A stretch of 6,466 nucleotides of DNA from an uncultured Bacillaceae bacterium. GTDB taxonomy: Bacteria > Bacillota > Bacilli > Bacillales > Caldibacillaceae. The translations under genes were made by a program, and so were the position numbers. Below, piece after piece: positions 1-5,370 of this stretch. Below the pieces are notes generated by a model that was not told where the DNA came from, ran no database searches, and saw only the letters and a list, made by a program, of their open reading frames with translations. The stretch lies in NCBI GenBank assembly GCA_937983015.1, contig CALKAK010000173.1, positions 1 through 6,466 of the forward strand, written 5' to 3'. Every line of letters begins with the position of its first letter. Position 1 is the first letter of the stretch.

Positions 1-152
1 TAACCGTTGTTTTGTCCTTGCAAGATCTTTGGTTTACGATCCTCTTTCTTTTAGCACGCGACTGGCTATTAGGGCTCATTTTTTTCCTCGTTAACGCGAT
101 CGTCATCTACTTGTTCGTAAACATATACGCCTGGAAAAGGCTAAACGGTTAA
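1..152 (+). CDS. ecsB: EcsB, ABC transporter permease, C-terminal end only (partial)
   Basis: An open frame enters from the left edge (first full codon at 3) and stops with TAA at 150-152, giving the last 49 residues of a protein. The peptide is almost entirely hydrophobic: two membrane-spanning stretches (around WFTILFLLARDW and LLGLIFFLVNAIVIYLFVNI) followed by a short basic tail ending KRLNG, as expected for the cytoplasmic end of a polytopic membrane protein. It lies 21 bases upstream of ecsC on the same strand, which is the ecsA-ecsB-ecsC order of Bacillus. EcsB is the membrane subunit of the Ecs ABC transporter, whose loss in B. subtilis affects protein secretion, competence, sporulation and intramembrane proteolysis. 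The identification rests on position and hydrophobicity more than on a diagnostic motif, because only the tail is visible. Confidence 0.75.
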   Translation, partial: TVVLSLQDLWFTILFLLARDWLLGLIFFLVNAIVIYLFVNIYAWKRLNG

Positions 153-173
153 TCTTTAGGGGAGGGGTAATTC

Positions 174-917
174 ATGACATTCATGACATATGAAGAACGC
201 GCGTTTCGGGAGACATTGGCGTGGCGAATGAATATCCGAAAAAAGCGTAGTATGCTTGAACGGCTTTCCAAATCGACACAGCAGAAGATGAATGATTTCC
301 TGCCAGAAGGTTTTCATAAAACGGTGACAGAAGCGATCAAAGGCATGGTGCAATCCGTTTTAATTGGTTCCGACCTCGTATTTAAACATGCGATTCCGGA
401 ATTGAAAACATTGGAAGAAAGAGAACAATTTATTCGTACGCAACTCGGCAAGTACAGGAAAGCGGCCACGATTGAAGGTGCAGGTACCGGTGCCGGGGGA
501 TTCGTTCTCGGGTTAGCGGATTTTCCCTTGCTTCTATCCATCAAGCTCAAATTTCTTTATGATGTCGCTCGAGCATACGGTTACGATTTGCAACAAAAAG
601 AGGAGCGGCTGTTCCTGCTTCTCGTCTTCCAGCTTGCTTTTTCCAGCCAGGAGAAAAAGGTGGGAACCTTAAGTCTTATCGAGAGGTGGACGGATAAAAA
701 GAAAGAGCTAACAGACATTGACTGGCGTACGTTCCAGCAAGAATATCGGGATTATGTTGATTTGACGAAAATGTTACAGCTGATTCCCGGATTTGGTGCG
801 GCGGTCGGTGCTTATGCGAATTATCAGCTTCTCGACGATCTAGGGGATACAGCCATTCATGCCTACCGGATACGCTATTTCGCGGAAAAACAACAATTGC
901 CATCACCGTCCGAATAA
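174..917 (+). CDS. ecsC: EcsC family protein
   Basis: Complete 247-residue protein of the EcsC family, close to the roughly 236 residues of B. subtilis EcsC. The N-terminal part (about 1-95) is charged and helical, rich in Lys, Arg and Glu. Two glycine-rich hydrophobic segments typical of the family follow: residues 101-127 (EGAGTGAGGFVLGLADFPLL and on) and 204-236 (IPGFGAAVGAYANYQLLDDL, then a HAYRIRYF ending). These could associate with membrane, but no signal peptide is present. The ATG at 174 is preceded by a strong GGGGAGGGG ribosome site (160-168) at good spacing. A second in-frame ATG at 183 is possible but sits further from that site. The gene follows ecsB by 21 bases, so it belongs to the ecsABC operon, and transcription probably ends at the hairpin at 991-1038. 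The biochemical role of EcsC is not known. Confidence 0.9.
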   Translation: MTFMTYEERAFRETLAWRMNIRKKRSMLERLSKSTQQKMNDFLPEGFHKTVTEAIKGMVQSVLIGSDLVFKHAIPELKTLEEREQFIRTQLGKYRKAATIEGAGTGAGGFVLGLADFPLLLSIKLKFLYDVARAYGYDLQQKEERLFLLLVFQLAFSSQEKKVGTLSLIERWTDKKKELTDIDWRTFQQEYRDYVDLTKMLQLIPGFGAAVGAYANYQLLDDLGDTAIHAYRIRYFAEKQQLPSPSE

Positions 918-990
918 TATGAGATCGGGTTATTTTAATGAAAAATAGTAACATGAAACATTACAGGGAAATTGGCCGAAAAAGTAAAAA

Positions 991-1038
991 CGCAAGTGGA
1001 AAAGAGGCGAAGTGAAAGAAAGCCTCAGCCCGCTTGCG
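991..1038. terminator. Bidirectional terminator between convergent ecsC and yhaA
   Basis: CGCAAGTGG (991-999) pairs with CCGCTTGCG (1030-1038), nine pairs with one G-U. Inside it GAGGC (1004-1008) pairs with GCCTC (1022-1026), giving a two-tier stem. Read on the minus strand, the stem is followed at once by TTTTTACTTTTT (979-990), a strong tail for yhaA, whose TAA stop lies 8 bases before the stem. Read on the plus strand the tail is CTTTCGTTTT (1039-1048), weaker but usable for ecsABC. One structure thus closes both converging units. Confidence 0.8.
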
Positions 1039-1046
1039 CTTTCGTT

Positions 1047-2237
1047 TTAGCAGCACATTGTTTTTTTCCATTCTTGATAGCGTATGGCACTTGCGATCAA
1101 CGTTTTGGCGGCGATGAGCATCGCCTTTTCGTTGAAATCGAATTTTGGATGGTGATGGGGATAGACAGGAGCATTTTCCGGGCGGGCGCCGGTGAAAAAG
1201 AATGTTCCTTTGACGTGTTGCAAGTAATAAGCGAAATCTTCACCGACCATGCGCGGCGCGATCTCTGTGGTCCGGGTTACACCGGGAACATCCCGGGCGA
1301 TTTTCGCGAGAAATTCCGTTTCCTCCTTGTGGTTTACGAGTGCCGGATACCCACCGGTATAGTCGAATGTATACGTGCAATCATGTGAGGTTGCGATCCC
1401 TTTCAGGATTTTTTCCATCTCCGTTTTGATGGTATCTCGCACTTCTTCCTTGAAAGTTCGCACCGTACCCGCTAGCTTTACTTCTTCGGCAATCACATTA
1501 AAGGCATTTCCTGCGTGAAATTCCCCGATCGAAACGACCGCTGTCTCCAGCGGGTCAATCCGGCGACTGACGATCTGTTGCAATTGCGTTACGAATTGAC
1601 TGGCGGCCACGATCGGGTCCTTCGCCAGATGTGGTTCGGCGCCATGACCACCTTTACCGGTTATCGTGACTTCGAAGACATCCGGGCTTGCCATGATAGG
1701 TCCGGAACGGTAACCGATTTGACCTAATGGATCGAGGGACCAGAGATGGGTGCCGAAAATGGCATCCACACCGTCCAGGCAGCCGTCTGCGATCATGCTT
1801 TTGGCACCACCCGGGGCAACTTCTTCCGCGTGCTGATGGATGAGGACGTATTCACCTGCCAGTTGATCGCGGAAGGCATGTAAAGCGCTAGCGACTCCTA
1901 AAAGAATCGCCGTGTGTCCGTCATGCCCACAAGCGTGCATGACTCCCGGTACTTTCGAACGGTACGGCACGGTTTTTTCATCTTGAATTGGCAGAGCATC
2001 GAAGTCCGCCCGTAACGCAACGGTTTTCCCGGGTTTGGATCCTTGAATTCGCGCGACAACCCCGTTCCCACCAACGCCGGTTCGCACATCGATTTCCAGT
2101 TCTTGATAAAAACGGGCGATAAACATTGCGGTTTCCGTTTCTTGGAAGGATAATTCCGGATGTTGATGTAAATAGCGTCTCGTTTTTACGAGGAAATCGT
2201 AACGTTCATCGAGATATTTGTATATTTCCGTTAGCAA
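1047..2237 (-). CDS. yhaA: M20 family amidohydrolase (YhaA-like putative aminoacylase)
   Basis: A 396-residue zinc-type amidohydrolase of the peptidase M20 / N-acyl-amino-acid hydrolase group, the same length as I recall for B. subtilis YhaA, which also lies next to ecsC. Visible motifs in order: ALRADFDALPIQDE (74-87), the metal-binding HACGHDGHT (101-109) with Cys103 and His105, the Glu pair in HAEEVAPGG (Glu138/Glu139, the catalytic and metal-binding acids), GTHLW (His164), the dimerisation-domain GGHGAEPH (196-203), MVGEDFAYYL (330-339), and PHHHPKFDFNE (360-370), which supplies the last metal ligand. No signal peptide, so cytoplasmic. Family members remove acyl groups from N-acyl amino acids; the true substrate here is unknown, and related enzymes act on N-acetyl-diaminopimelate or N-acetyl-cysteine derivatives. 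Start is TTG (2235-2237) behind AAAAGGAG. It could be co-transcribed with hmoB, since I see no terminator between them. Confidence 0.9.
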   Translation of the reverse strand: MLTEIYKYLDERYDFLVKTRRYLHQHPELSFQETETAMFIARFYQELEIDVRTGVGGNGVVARIQGSKPGKTVALRADFDALPIQDEKTVPYRSKVPGVMHACGHDGHTAILLGVASALHAFRDQLAGEYVLIHQHAEEVAPGGAKSMIADGCLDGVDAIFGTHLWSLDPLGQIGYRSGPIMASPDVFEVTITGKGGHGAEPHLAKDPIVAASQFVTQLQQIVSRRIDPLETAVVSIGEFHAGNAFNVIAEEVKLAGTVRTFKEEVRDTIKTEMEKILKGIATSHDCTYTFDYTGGYPALVNHKEETEFLAKIARDVPGVTRTTEIAPRMVGEDFAYYLQHVKGTFFFTGARPENAPVYPHHHPKFDFNEKAMLIAAKTLIASAIRYQEWKKTMCC

Positions 2238-2247
2238 AGATCTTGCA

Positions 2248-2255
2248 CTCCTTTT
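2248..2255 (-). promoter_or_regulatory. Ribosome binding site deciding the TTG start of yhaA
   Basis: On the minus strand AAAAGGAG lies 10 bases before a TTG codon at 2237. No in-frame ATG is available nearby, and the protein from this TTG begins MLTEIYKYLDERYDFLVKTR, matching the usual short helical N-terminus before the HQHPELS motif of M20 enzymes. Confidence 0.7.
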
Positions 2256-2276
2256 ATGTCGCGATGATTTGATCGT

Positions 2277-2414
2277 TCATTCTTTCCCGCGATGGTTGAA
2301 AGTCCCTTTAGTTTTGCTTTTTCCCGGCGTTTGCCAAAAGATAAGATCGTCCATTAAATGATCTGATGCGTCATAACGATTATGAGCTTGATCCCCATTT
2401 CGCATTGGAAACAT
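2277..2414 (-). CDS. Possible 45-residue protein in frame after the hmoB stop, unrecognised
   Basis: An ATG at 2414 opens a 45-codon frame ending in TGA at 2277-2279; the product starts MFPMRNGDQAHNRYD, contains DDLIFWQTPGKSKTK, and ends FNHRGKE. It is hydrophilic, with no signal peptide, membrane segment or Cys motif, and I do not recognise a family. It lies in the same frame as hmoB, beginning 12 bases after the hmoB TGA with no stop in between, so it could be read by reinitiation, by stop-codon readthrough as a 50-residue tail, or be an eroded or chance frame. There is no good AGGAGG site before the ATG, which counts against independent translation. yhaA starts 39 bases beyond its stop. 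A stop-free run of this size arises by chance fairly often, so the call is tentative. Confidence 0.33.
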   Translation of the reverse strand: MFPMRNGDQAHNRYDASDHLMDDLIFWQTPGKSKTKGTFNHRGKE

Positions 2415-2426
2415 AACGGTTGCCGA

Positions 2427-2972
2427 TCATCTCAAGTGACCGTCGGCCCCGAATTCTTTCCCCTCATCTTCTTTTTCACCAACAAGATAAAACACTTCAT
2501 ATGCAGGCTCAGGAAAGGGTTCGGGCATTTTCTTTAACTTGGCATCTGGAATCTGGAAAAGGGAGGTCAGCGATTGGTCTTTTTTCCAAAGTCGAAATGC
2601 TTCCTCACTTTCCCACATAGTGAAAAAAAGATAAGAGTTTCTTTTTACTGGACGCAGAAAGCGATAGGCGATGAATCCATTTGTGAAATTAAAACGATGT
2701 GCCGCTTTAAGAAGATGATGTTCGAAAAACTGTCGTTCTTCTATTAACACAGGATAGTAGTAGAAATGGGCAAAACCGGTATCCCCCAGTTCCCCCCTCT
2801 CATCTATGATCTCATACGTGCGCGGCGCAGCGAAAATCGATTTTTTTCTGGATTCATCGAGAAGTAAAGCATGTTCTTCATTATGCATGAAAATGAGCTT
2901 ACGCTTTTTTTGTTTCTGCCATAATCGATACATATATTCGTAAGTTCCGGTCGTCAAATAAATTTTTTTCAT
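2427..2972 (-). CDS. hmoB: HmoB/TRAP-family heme-degrading monooxygenase (YhgC-like)
   Basis: A 181-residue protein resembling B. subtilis HmoB (YhgC, about 166 residues) and staphylococcal TRAP. The N-terminal half (1-65) has the family pattern MKKIYLTTGTYEYMYRL and HNEEHALLLDESRKKSIF. It leads into an antibiotic-biosynthesis-monooxygenase (ABM) fold of about 66-140, with FAHFYYYPV, FEHHLLKAAHRF, and the YLFFTMWESEEAFRLWKKD block that is a hallmark of IsdG-like domains. HmoB enzymes open the heme ring with oxygen to release iron; they are cytoplasmic, and none of the sequence here suggests export. The start ATG (2972) is fixed by an in-frame TGA directly upstream, but its ribosome site is weak (AAAGGCG some 14 bases away). 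Compared with the relatives, the C-terminus (GEKEDEGKEFGADGHLR) looks about 15 residues long. A terminator lies upstream at 3020-3043, yet no convincing separate promoter is visible in the short gap. Confidence 0.85.
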   Translation of the reverse strand: MKKIYLTTGTYEYMYRLWQKQKKRKLIFMHNEEHALLLDESRKKSIFAAPRTYEIIDERGELGDTGFAHFYYYPVLIEERQFFEHHLLKAAHRFNFTNGFIAYRFLRPVKRNSYLFFTMWESEEAFRLWKKDQSLTSLFQIPDAKLKKMPEPFPEPAYEVFYLVGEKEDEGKEFGADGHLR

Positions 2973-3019
2973 ACATCACTATTTCGCCTTTCAATTAAGA
3001 TAATCCTTTTTTGCTAAAG

Positions 3020-3043
3020 AAAAAAACAGGTCAAGTTGACCTG
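3020..3043 (-). terminator. Rho-independent terminator downstream of yhfH
   Basis: CAGGTCAAGTTGACCTG (3027-3043) is a perfect 17-base inverted repeat (8+1+8; in RNA about 6 pairs with a 5-base loop). On the minus strand it is followed by seven T (3020-3026) and CTTT. On the plus strand no T-run follows, so it works for leftward transcription from yhfH. It sits only 47 bases before hmoB, so it would reduce yhfH-to-hmoB readthrough. Confidence 0.85.
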
Positions 3044-3129
3044 CCGAAAAAAAGAAAGGATCGGTTGGATGAAGGAGAATAAAGGGTGAAGAGACGCGAT
3101 CAGGGAAAGTGCTGCCATTTAAGGGAGAG

Positions 3130-3267
3130 TTAATGTTTCCATAACTCACCGATACAGGAATAACAGATGTTGCCATAACAATCGTGCTGCTCTTCGATTT
3201 TCCTCCCACATTTCATACAAAGTTTTGGCGGCAAATTCCGGAAGAATTCTACAATGTTCGCCAGCAT
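3130..3267 (-). CDS. yhfH: YhfH family small protein, putative zinc-binding
   Basis: A 45-residue ORF from ATG at 3267 to TAA at 3130-3132. The protein begins MLANIVEFFRNLPPKLCMKC and ends CIGELWKH. It carries two CxxC pairs, Cys17/Cys20 and Cys35/Cys38, plus Cys30 and a conserved-looking EEQHDCYGN segment between them, a zinc-ribbon-like layout. This matches my memory of the YhfH family in Bacillus (short helix with EFFRNLPPK, then CxxCG, EEQH, CxxC). In B. subtilis yhfH is adjacent to yhfI, and here the two are divergent neighbours. The ribosome site AAGGGGGG ends 6 bases before the ATG. Upstream are extended -10 promoters at 3303-3341, and a terminator follows at 3020-3043, so it is probably transcribed alone. 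Its function is unknown; zinc binding is inferred from the cysteines only. Confidence 0.9.
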   Translation of the reverse strand: MLANIVEFFRNLPPKLCMKCGRKIEEQHDCYGNICYSCIGELWKH

Positions 3268-3302
3268 TTTAAACCCCCCTTGTTCGTCGTTGTTTTTATT
3301 GT

Positions 3303-3311
3303 ATTATAACA
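3303..3311 (-). promoter_or_regulatory. Extended -10 promoter for yhfH, proximal copy
   Basis: On the minus strand the bases TGTTATAAT form a perfect extended -10 (TGn TATAAT), with TATAAT at 3303-3308. Transcription would begin near 3296, about 28 bases before the yhfH ATG. No good TTGACA-like -35 is found 16-18 bases upstream, which is common for extended -10 promoters. Confidence 0.6.
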
Positions 3312-3332
3312 GAAATAAAAAAACAATACTGT

Positions 3333-3341
3333 ATTATAACA
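3333..3341 (-). promoter_or_regulatory. Extended -10 promoter for yhfH, distal copy (or operator)
   Basis: A second identical TGTTATAAT on the minus strand, with TATAAT at 3333-3338, exactly 30 bases upstream of the proximal copy. It also lacks a clear -35 but has an A/T-rich stretch (3342-3370) that could act as an UP element. It may be a second start site or a duplicated binding site. Confidence 0.45.
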
Positions 3342-3385
3342 TTTTTGTTAAATTTTAAAATAATTTTAATTAACCTTGGAAATCT

Positions 3386-3415
3386 TTGGTTAAAAGGGAC
3401 AAAGTATTGTATACT
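3386..3415 (+). promoter_or_regulatory. Probable sigma-A promoter for yhfI-lplJ
   Basis: TTGGTT (3386-3391) is separated by 18 bases from TATACT (3410-3415). The -10 is good and the -35 is weak (TTG only). Transcription would begin near 3422, giving a leader of about 45 bases before the yhfI ATG. It is the only reasonable plus-strand candidate in the gap. Confidence 0.55.
3403..3415. promoter_or_regulatory. Palindrome overlapping the yhfI -10, candidate operator
   Basis: AGTAT-TGT-ATACT is an inverted repeat of 5+3+5 bases; its right arm is part of the TATACT -10 box of yhfI. The 8-mer AGTATTGT (3403-3410) has an exact inverted partner, ACAATACT, at 3323-3330 near the yhfH promoters. The cognate regulator, if there is one, is unknown. 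Confidence 0.4.
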
Positions 3416-3432
3416 ATATTCGTATAAAAAAA

Positions 3433-3457
3433 CTTGCCTTGATTTTTTTGTGGCAGG
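3433..3457 (+). promoter_or_regulatory. Small leader hairpin over the yhfI ribosome site
   Basis: CTTGCC (3433-3438) can pair with GGCAGG (3452-3457), six pairs including one G-U, around a T-rich 13-base loop. The right arm overlaps the ribosome site AGGTGG (3455-3460), so folding could lower yhfI translation. The stem is short and may be incidental. Confidence 0.25.
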
Positions 3458-3465
3458 TGGTCAAA

Positions 3466-4200
3466 ATGAAATTAACAGTGATCGGATGCTGGGGAGGGTA
3501 TCCTCGCGTCAATGAGGCAAGTGCCGGTTATCTTCTAGAAAAAGATGGTTTTCATCTGCTTCTTGATTGCGGAAGCGGCGTATTATCACTATTGCCAAAT
3601 TATTTACCTGTCGAACAGTTGGATGCGGTCATACTTACCCATTACCACGCTGATCATATAGCGGATATCGGTGTCCTACAACACGCTTTGCTTATTCAAA
3701 GCTATTTAACCGAAGTGAAAACACCGTTACCGATTTACGGCCACCCTTTTGCCGAAGAGGCATTTAAACAATTGACGTATAAAGATATAACCACGGGCAT
3801 CGGGTATGACCCGACAAAGCCACTGGAAATCGGTCCTTTTACGATTCACTTTTTGGAAACCAACCATTCGGTTCCTTGCTTTGCGCTACGAATTGAAGCA
3901 GATGGAAAATCACTCGTTTACACGGGCGATAGTGCCTATACAGATGCGTTCATTGATTTTGTTCGCGACGCTGATCTTTTACTCAGTGAGTGTAATTTCT
4001 ACGATGGAATGGATGGCTCGACCGCCGGACATATGAACAGTAAGGATGCAGCAACCATCGCCGCGAAGGGAAATGTCAAACAACTTGTTTTAACCCATCT
4101 TCCGCATTTCGGGGATGTCGAAAAACTCCCGCAAGAAGCGAAAAAATACTTTTCCGGACCGGTACACCTGGCAAAAAAGGGCCAGGTATGGAACATTTAA
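3466..4200 (+). CDS. yhfI: Metallo-beta-lactamase-fold hydrolase YhfI
   Basis: Read from the ATG at 3466 the protein has 244 residues, which is the length I recall for B. subtilis YhfI. A TTG at 3439 would add nine residues but has no ribosome site, whereas the ATG has AGGTGG five bases ahead; the N-terminus MKLTVIGCWGGYP is the typical first strand. Metal-binding motifs of the fold are all present: THYHADH (58-64, His59/His61/Asp63/His64), His134 in ETNHSVPCFALR, Asp155 in YTGDS, and His211 in LTHLPH; DAGLL-type and AGHM (His189) segments fit the RNase Z-like branch. No signal peptide, so cytoplasmic. Substrate is not known; such proteins include phosphodiesterases and RNase Z relatives. It is the first gene of a unit with lplJ, 36 bases downstream with no terminator between. 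It is divergent from yhfH. Confidence 0.9.
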   Translation: MKLTVIGCWGGYPRVNEASAGYLLEKDGFHLLLDCGSGVLSLLPNYLPVEQLDAVILTHYHADHIADIGVLQHALLIQSYLTEVKTPLPIYGHPFAEEAFKQLTYKDITTGIGYDPTKPLEIGPFTIHFLETNHSVPCFALRIEADGKSLVYTGDSAYTDAFIDFVRDADLLLSECNFYDGMDGSTAGHMNSKDAATIAAKGNVKQLVLTHLPHFGDVEKLPQEAKKYFSGPVHLAKKGQVWNI

Positions 4201-4236
4201 GAACAAGCGAGTTTTCAAGTTGAGGAGGTATAAGCC

Positions 4237-5232
4237 ATGCTCTATGTTTCCAATAAAGACATTAACGATCCGCGCATAAATCTTGCGATTGAAGAATACA
4301 TTTTACGTCATCTCGACCCAAATGAAACCTACTTATTGTTTTATGTTAACGGTCCTTCGATAATCATCGGCCGCAACCAGAATACGCTCGAAGAGATCAA
4401 TACCGAATACGTCGAACAAAATGATATTAAAGTAGTACGTCGCCTATCCGGTGGCGGTGCCGTATATCATGATCTCGGGAATTTAAATTACAGCTTCATC
4501 ACAAAAGATGATGGTGAGAGCTTCCATAACTTTGCAAAATTTACCAAACCGGTGATCAAAGCGTTGCGTTCCCTCGGTGCGAATGCAGAACTGGTCGGGC
4601 GGAACGATATCGAAATCGACGGTCATAAAGTGTCCGGGAATGCCCAGTATGCAACAGGAGGCAGGATGTACAGCCACGGCACGTTATTATTAAATACAAA
4701 CCTCGATGATGTGGCCAAGGCGCTGCGACCGAAAAAAGAAAAAATCGAATCCAAAGGGGTTAAATCGGTACGTTCCCGTGTCGGCAACATCAACGATTTC
4801 ATAAAAGAGCCGATGTCGATGGAAGAATTTAAGGATTATTTGTTGAAATTTATTTTCGAAGAAGAAGCCGGCGGGGAAATTAAAGAATACGTGTTGACGG
4901 ATGAAGACTGGGAAAAGATCATGGAAATTTCCCGGAACCGTTATCAAACTTGGGAATGGAATTATGGCAAATCACCGAAATTCAACATTCAAAAATCGAA
5001 ACGATTCCCGTCGGGAACGATCGATGTTCGTTTTGATGTGGATAAAGGGGTCGTCCAGGGTTGCAAAATTTACGGAGACTTCTTCGGTGTCGGTGATGTA
5101 AAAGATATCGAAGAGAAATTGATCGGCGTCCGTTACGATAAAAAGGAATTAGAAAAAGCCCTGGAAGATGTGGACATCCCCCACTATTTCGGCAAGATCA
5201 CCAAAGAAGATTTCATCAATTTAATCTATTAA
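4237..5232 (+). CDS. lplJ: Lipoate-protein ligase LplJ
   Basis: A 331-residue lipoate-protein ligase, the length of B. subtilis LplJ (YhfJ). It activates free lipoate or octanoate with ATP and attaches it to the lysine of E2 subunits and the glycine-cleavage H protein, allowing salvage of exogenous lipoate. Visible signatures: RRLSGGGAVYHDLGNLNYSF (68-87), the nucleotide/lipoyl-binding loop; GRNDIEIDGHKVSGNAQ (121-137), in which Lys131 corresponds to the conserved active-site lysine; HGTLLLN (147-153); and the C-terminal accessory domain (about 250-331) with SGTIDVRFDVDKGVV and CKIYGDFFG typical of the LplA-type long form. Start ATG has GAGGAGGT seven bases upstream. It follows yhfI in the same operon order as in B. 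subtilis and ends at a terminator at 5246-5275. Cytoplasmic; no oddities seen. Confidence 0.95.
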   Translation: MLYVSNKDINDPRINLAIEEYILRHLDPNETYLLFYVNGPSIIIGRNQNTLEEINTEYVEQNDIKVVRRLSGGGAVYHDLGNLNYSFITKDDGESFHNFAKFTKPVIKALRSLGANAELVGRNDIEIDGHKVSGNAQYATGGRMYSHGTLLLNTNLDDVAKALRPKKEKIESKGVKSVRSRVGNINDFIKEPMSMEEFKDYLLKFIFEEEAGGEIKEYVLTDEDWEKIMEISRNRYQTWEWNYGKSPKFNIQKSKRFPSGTIDVRFDVDKGVVQGCKIYGDFFGVGDVKDIEEKLIGVRYDKKELEKALEDVDIPHYFGKITKEDFINLIY

Positions 5233-5245
5233 TTGGCAAAGGCAA

Positions 5246-5275
5246 AGTCCCGGGAAAAAGCTCCGGGATTTTTTT
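5246..5275 (+). terminator. Rho-independent terminator of yhfI-lplJ
   Basis: TCCCGG (5248-5253) pairs with CCGGGA (5263-5268) around a 9-base loop; A5246 and G5247 can extend the stem by pairing into the tail. The stem is followed by a run of seven T (5269-5275). It starts 13 bases after the lplJ stop codon. Confidence 0.9.
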
Positions 5276-5297
5276 ATCGTAAAAATATTAAAAAGAG

Positions 5298-5326
5298 TTG
5301 AAACATTTCATTGCCCTATATATAAT
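5298..5326 (+). promoter_or_regulatory. Sigma-A promoter of the substrate-binding protein gene
   Basis: TTGAAA (5298-5303), a 17-base spacer, then a perfect TATAAT (5321-5326). Transcription would begin near 5333, giving a leader of about 38 bases that is too short for a T-box or other riboswitch. AGGAGG (5356-5361) lies 9 bases before the ATG at 5371. Confidence 0.85.
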
Positions 5327-5370
5327 TAAATGAAAATTTACTTTTTAGATGGAGTAGGAGGAATTAGGAG

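Larger units (their letters stand above)
3300..3341. repeat. Two 12-bp direct repeats with a 30-bp period
   Basis: TGTATTATAACA occurs at 3300-3311 and again at 3330-3341 with no mismatch. The 30-bp period places both copies on nearly the same face of the helix. The second copy is preceded by AATAC, forming the 11-base palindrome AATACTGTATT (3325-3335). The repeats contain the yhfH -10 elements on the other strand. Confidence 0.8.

Noticed and set aside
938..1015. 25-codon frame after ecsC (MKNSNMKHYREIGRKSKNASG start)
   Set aside because: No ribosome site, runs through the terminator stem, and is too short to support without conservation data.
972..1388. Plus-strand open frame of 138 codons opposite the 3' part of yhaA
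   Set aside because: It begins inside the terminator, has no ribosome site, and is the antisense shadow of a clearly coding M20 gene.
2344..2364. Hairpin AGATCGT / ATGATCT within the small ORF
   Set aside because: Seven weak pairs with a wobble and no T-run on either side, so not a terminator.
2991..3209. Minus-strand 72-codon frame overlapping yhfH
   Set aside because: It overlaps yhfH in another frame and reads through the yhfH terminator; yhfH has the ribosome site and family motifs.
3303..3341. PerR or Fur-type operator from the repeated TTATAAT
   Set aside because: Only half-sites are present; the full inverted TTATAAT-n-ATTATAA arrangement is missing, and the motif is better explained as extended -10 elements.
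3351..3365. CodY-box-like AATTTTAAAATAATT
   Set aside because: Matches 12 of 15 consensus positions but lies in very AT-rich DNA where such matches arise by chance.
3439..3465. Longer yhfI starting at TTG 3439
   Set aside because: No ribosome site before it, and the added residues (MIFLWQVVK) are encoded by the leader and ribosome-site region of the ATG at 3466.
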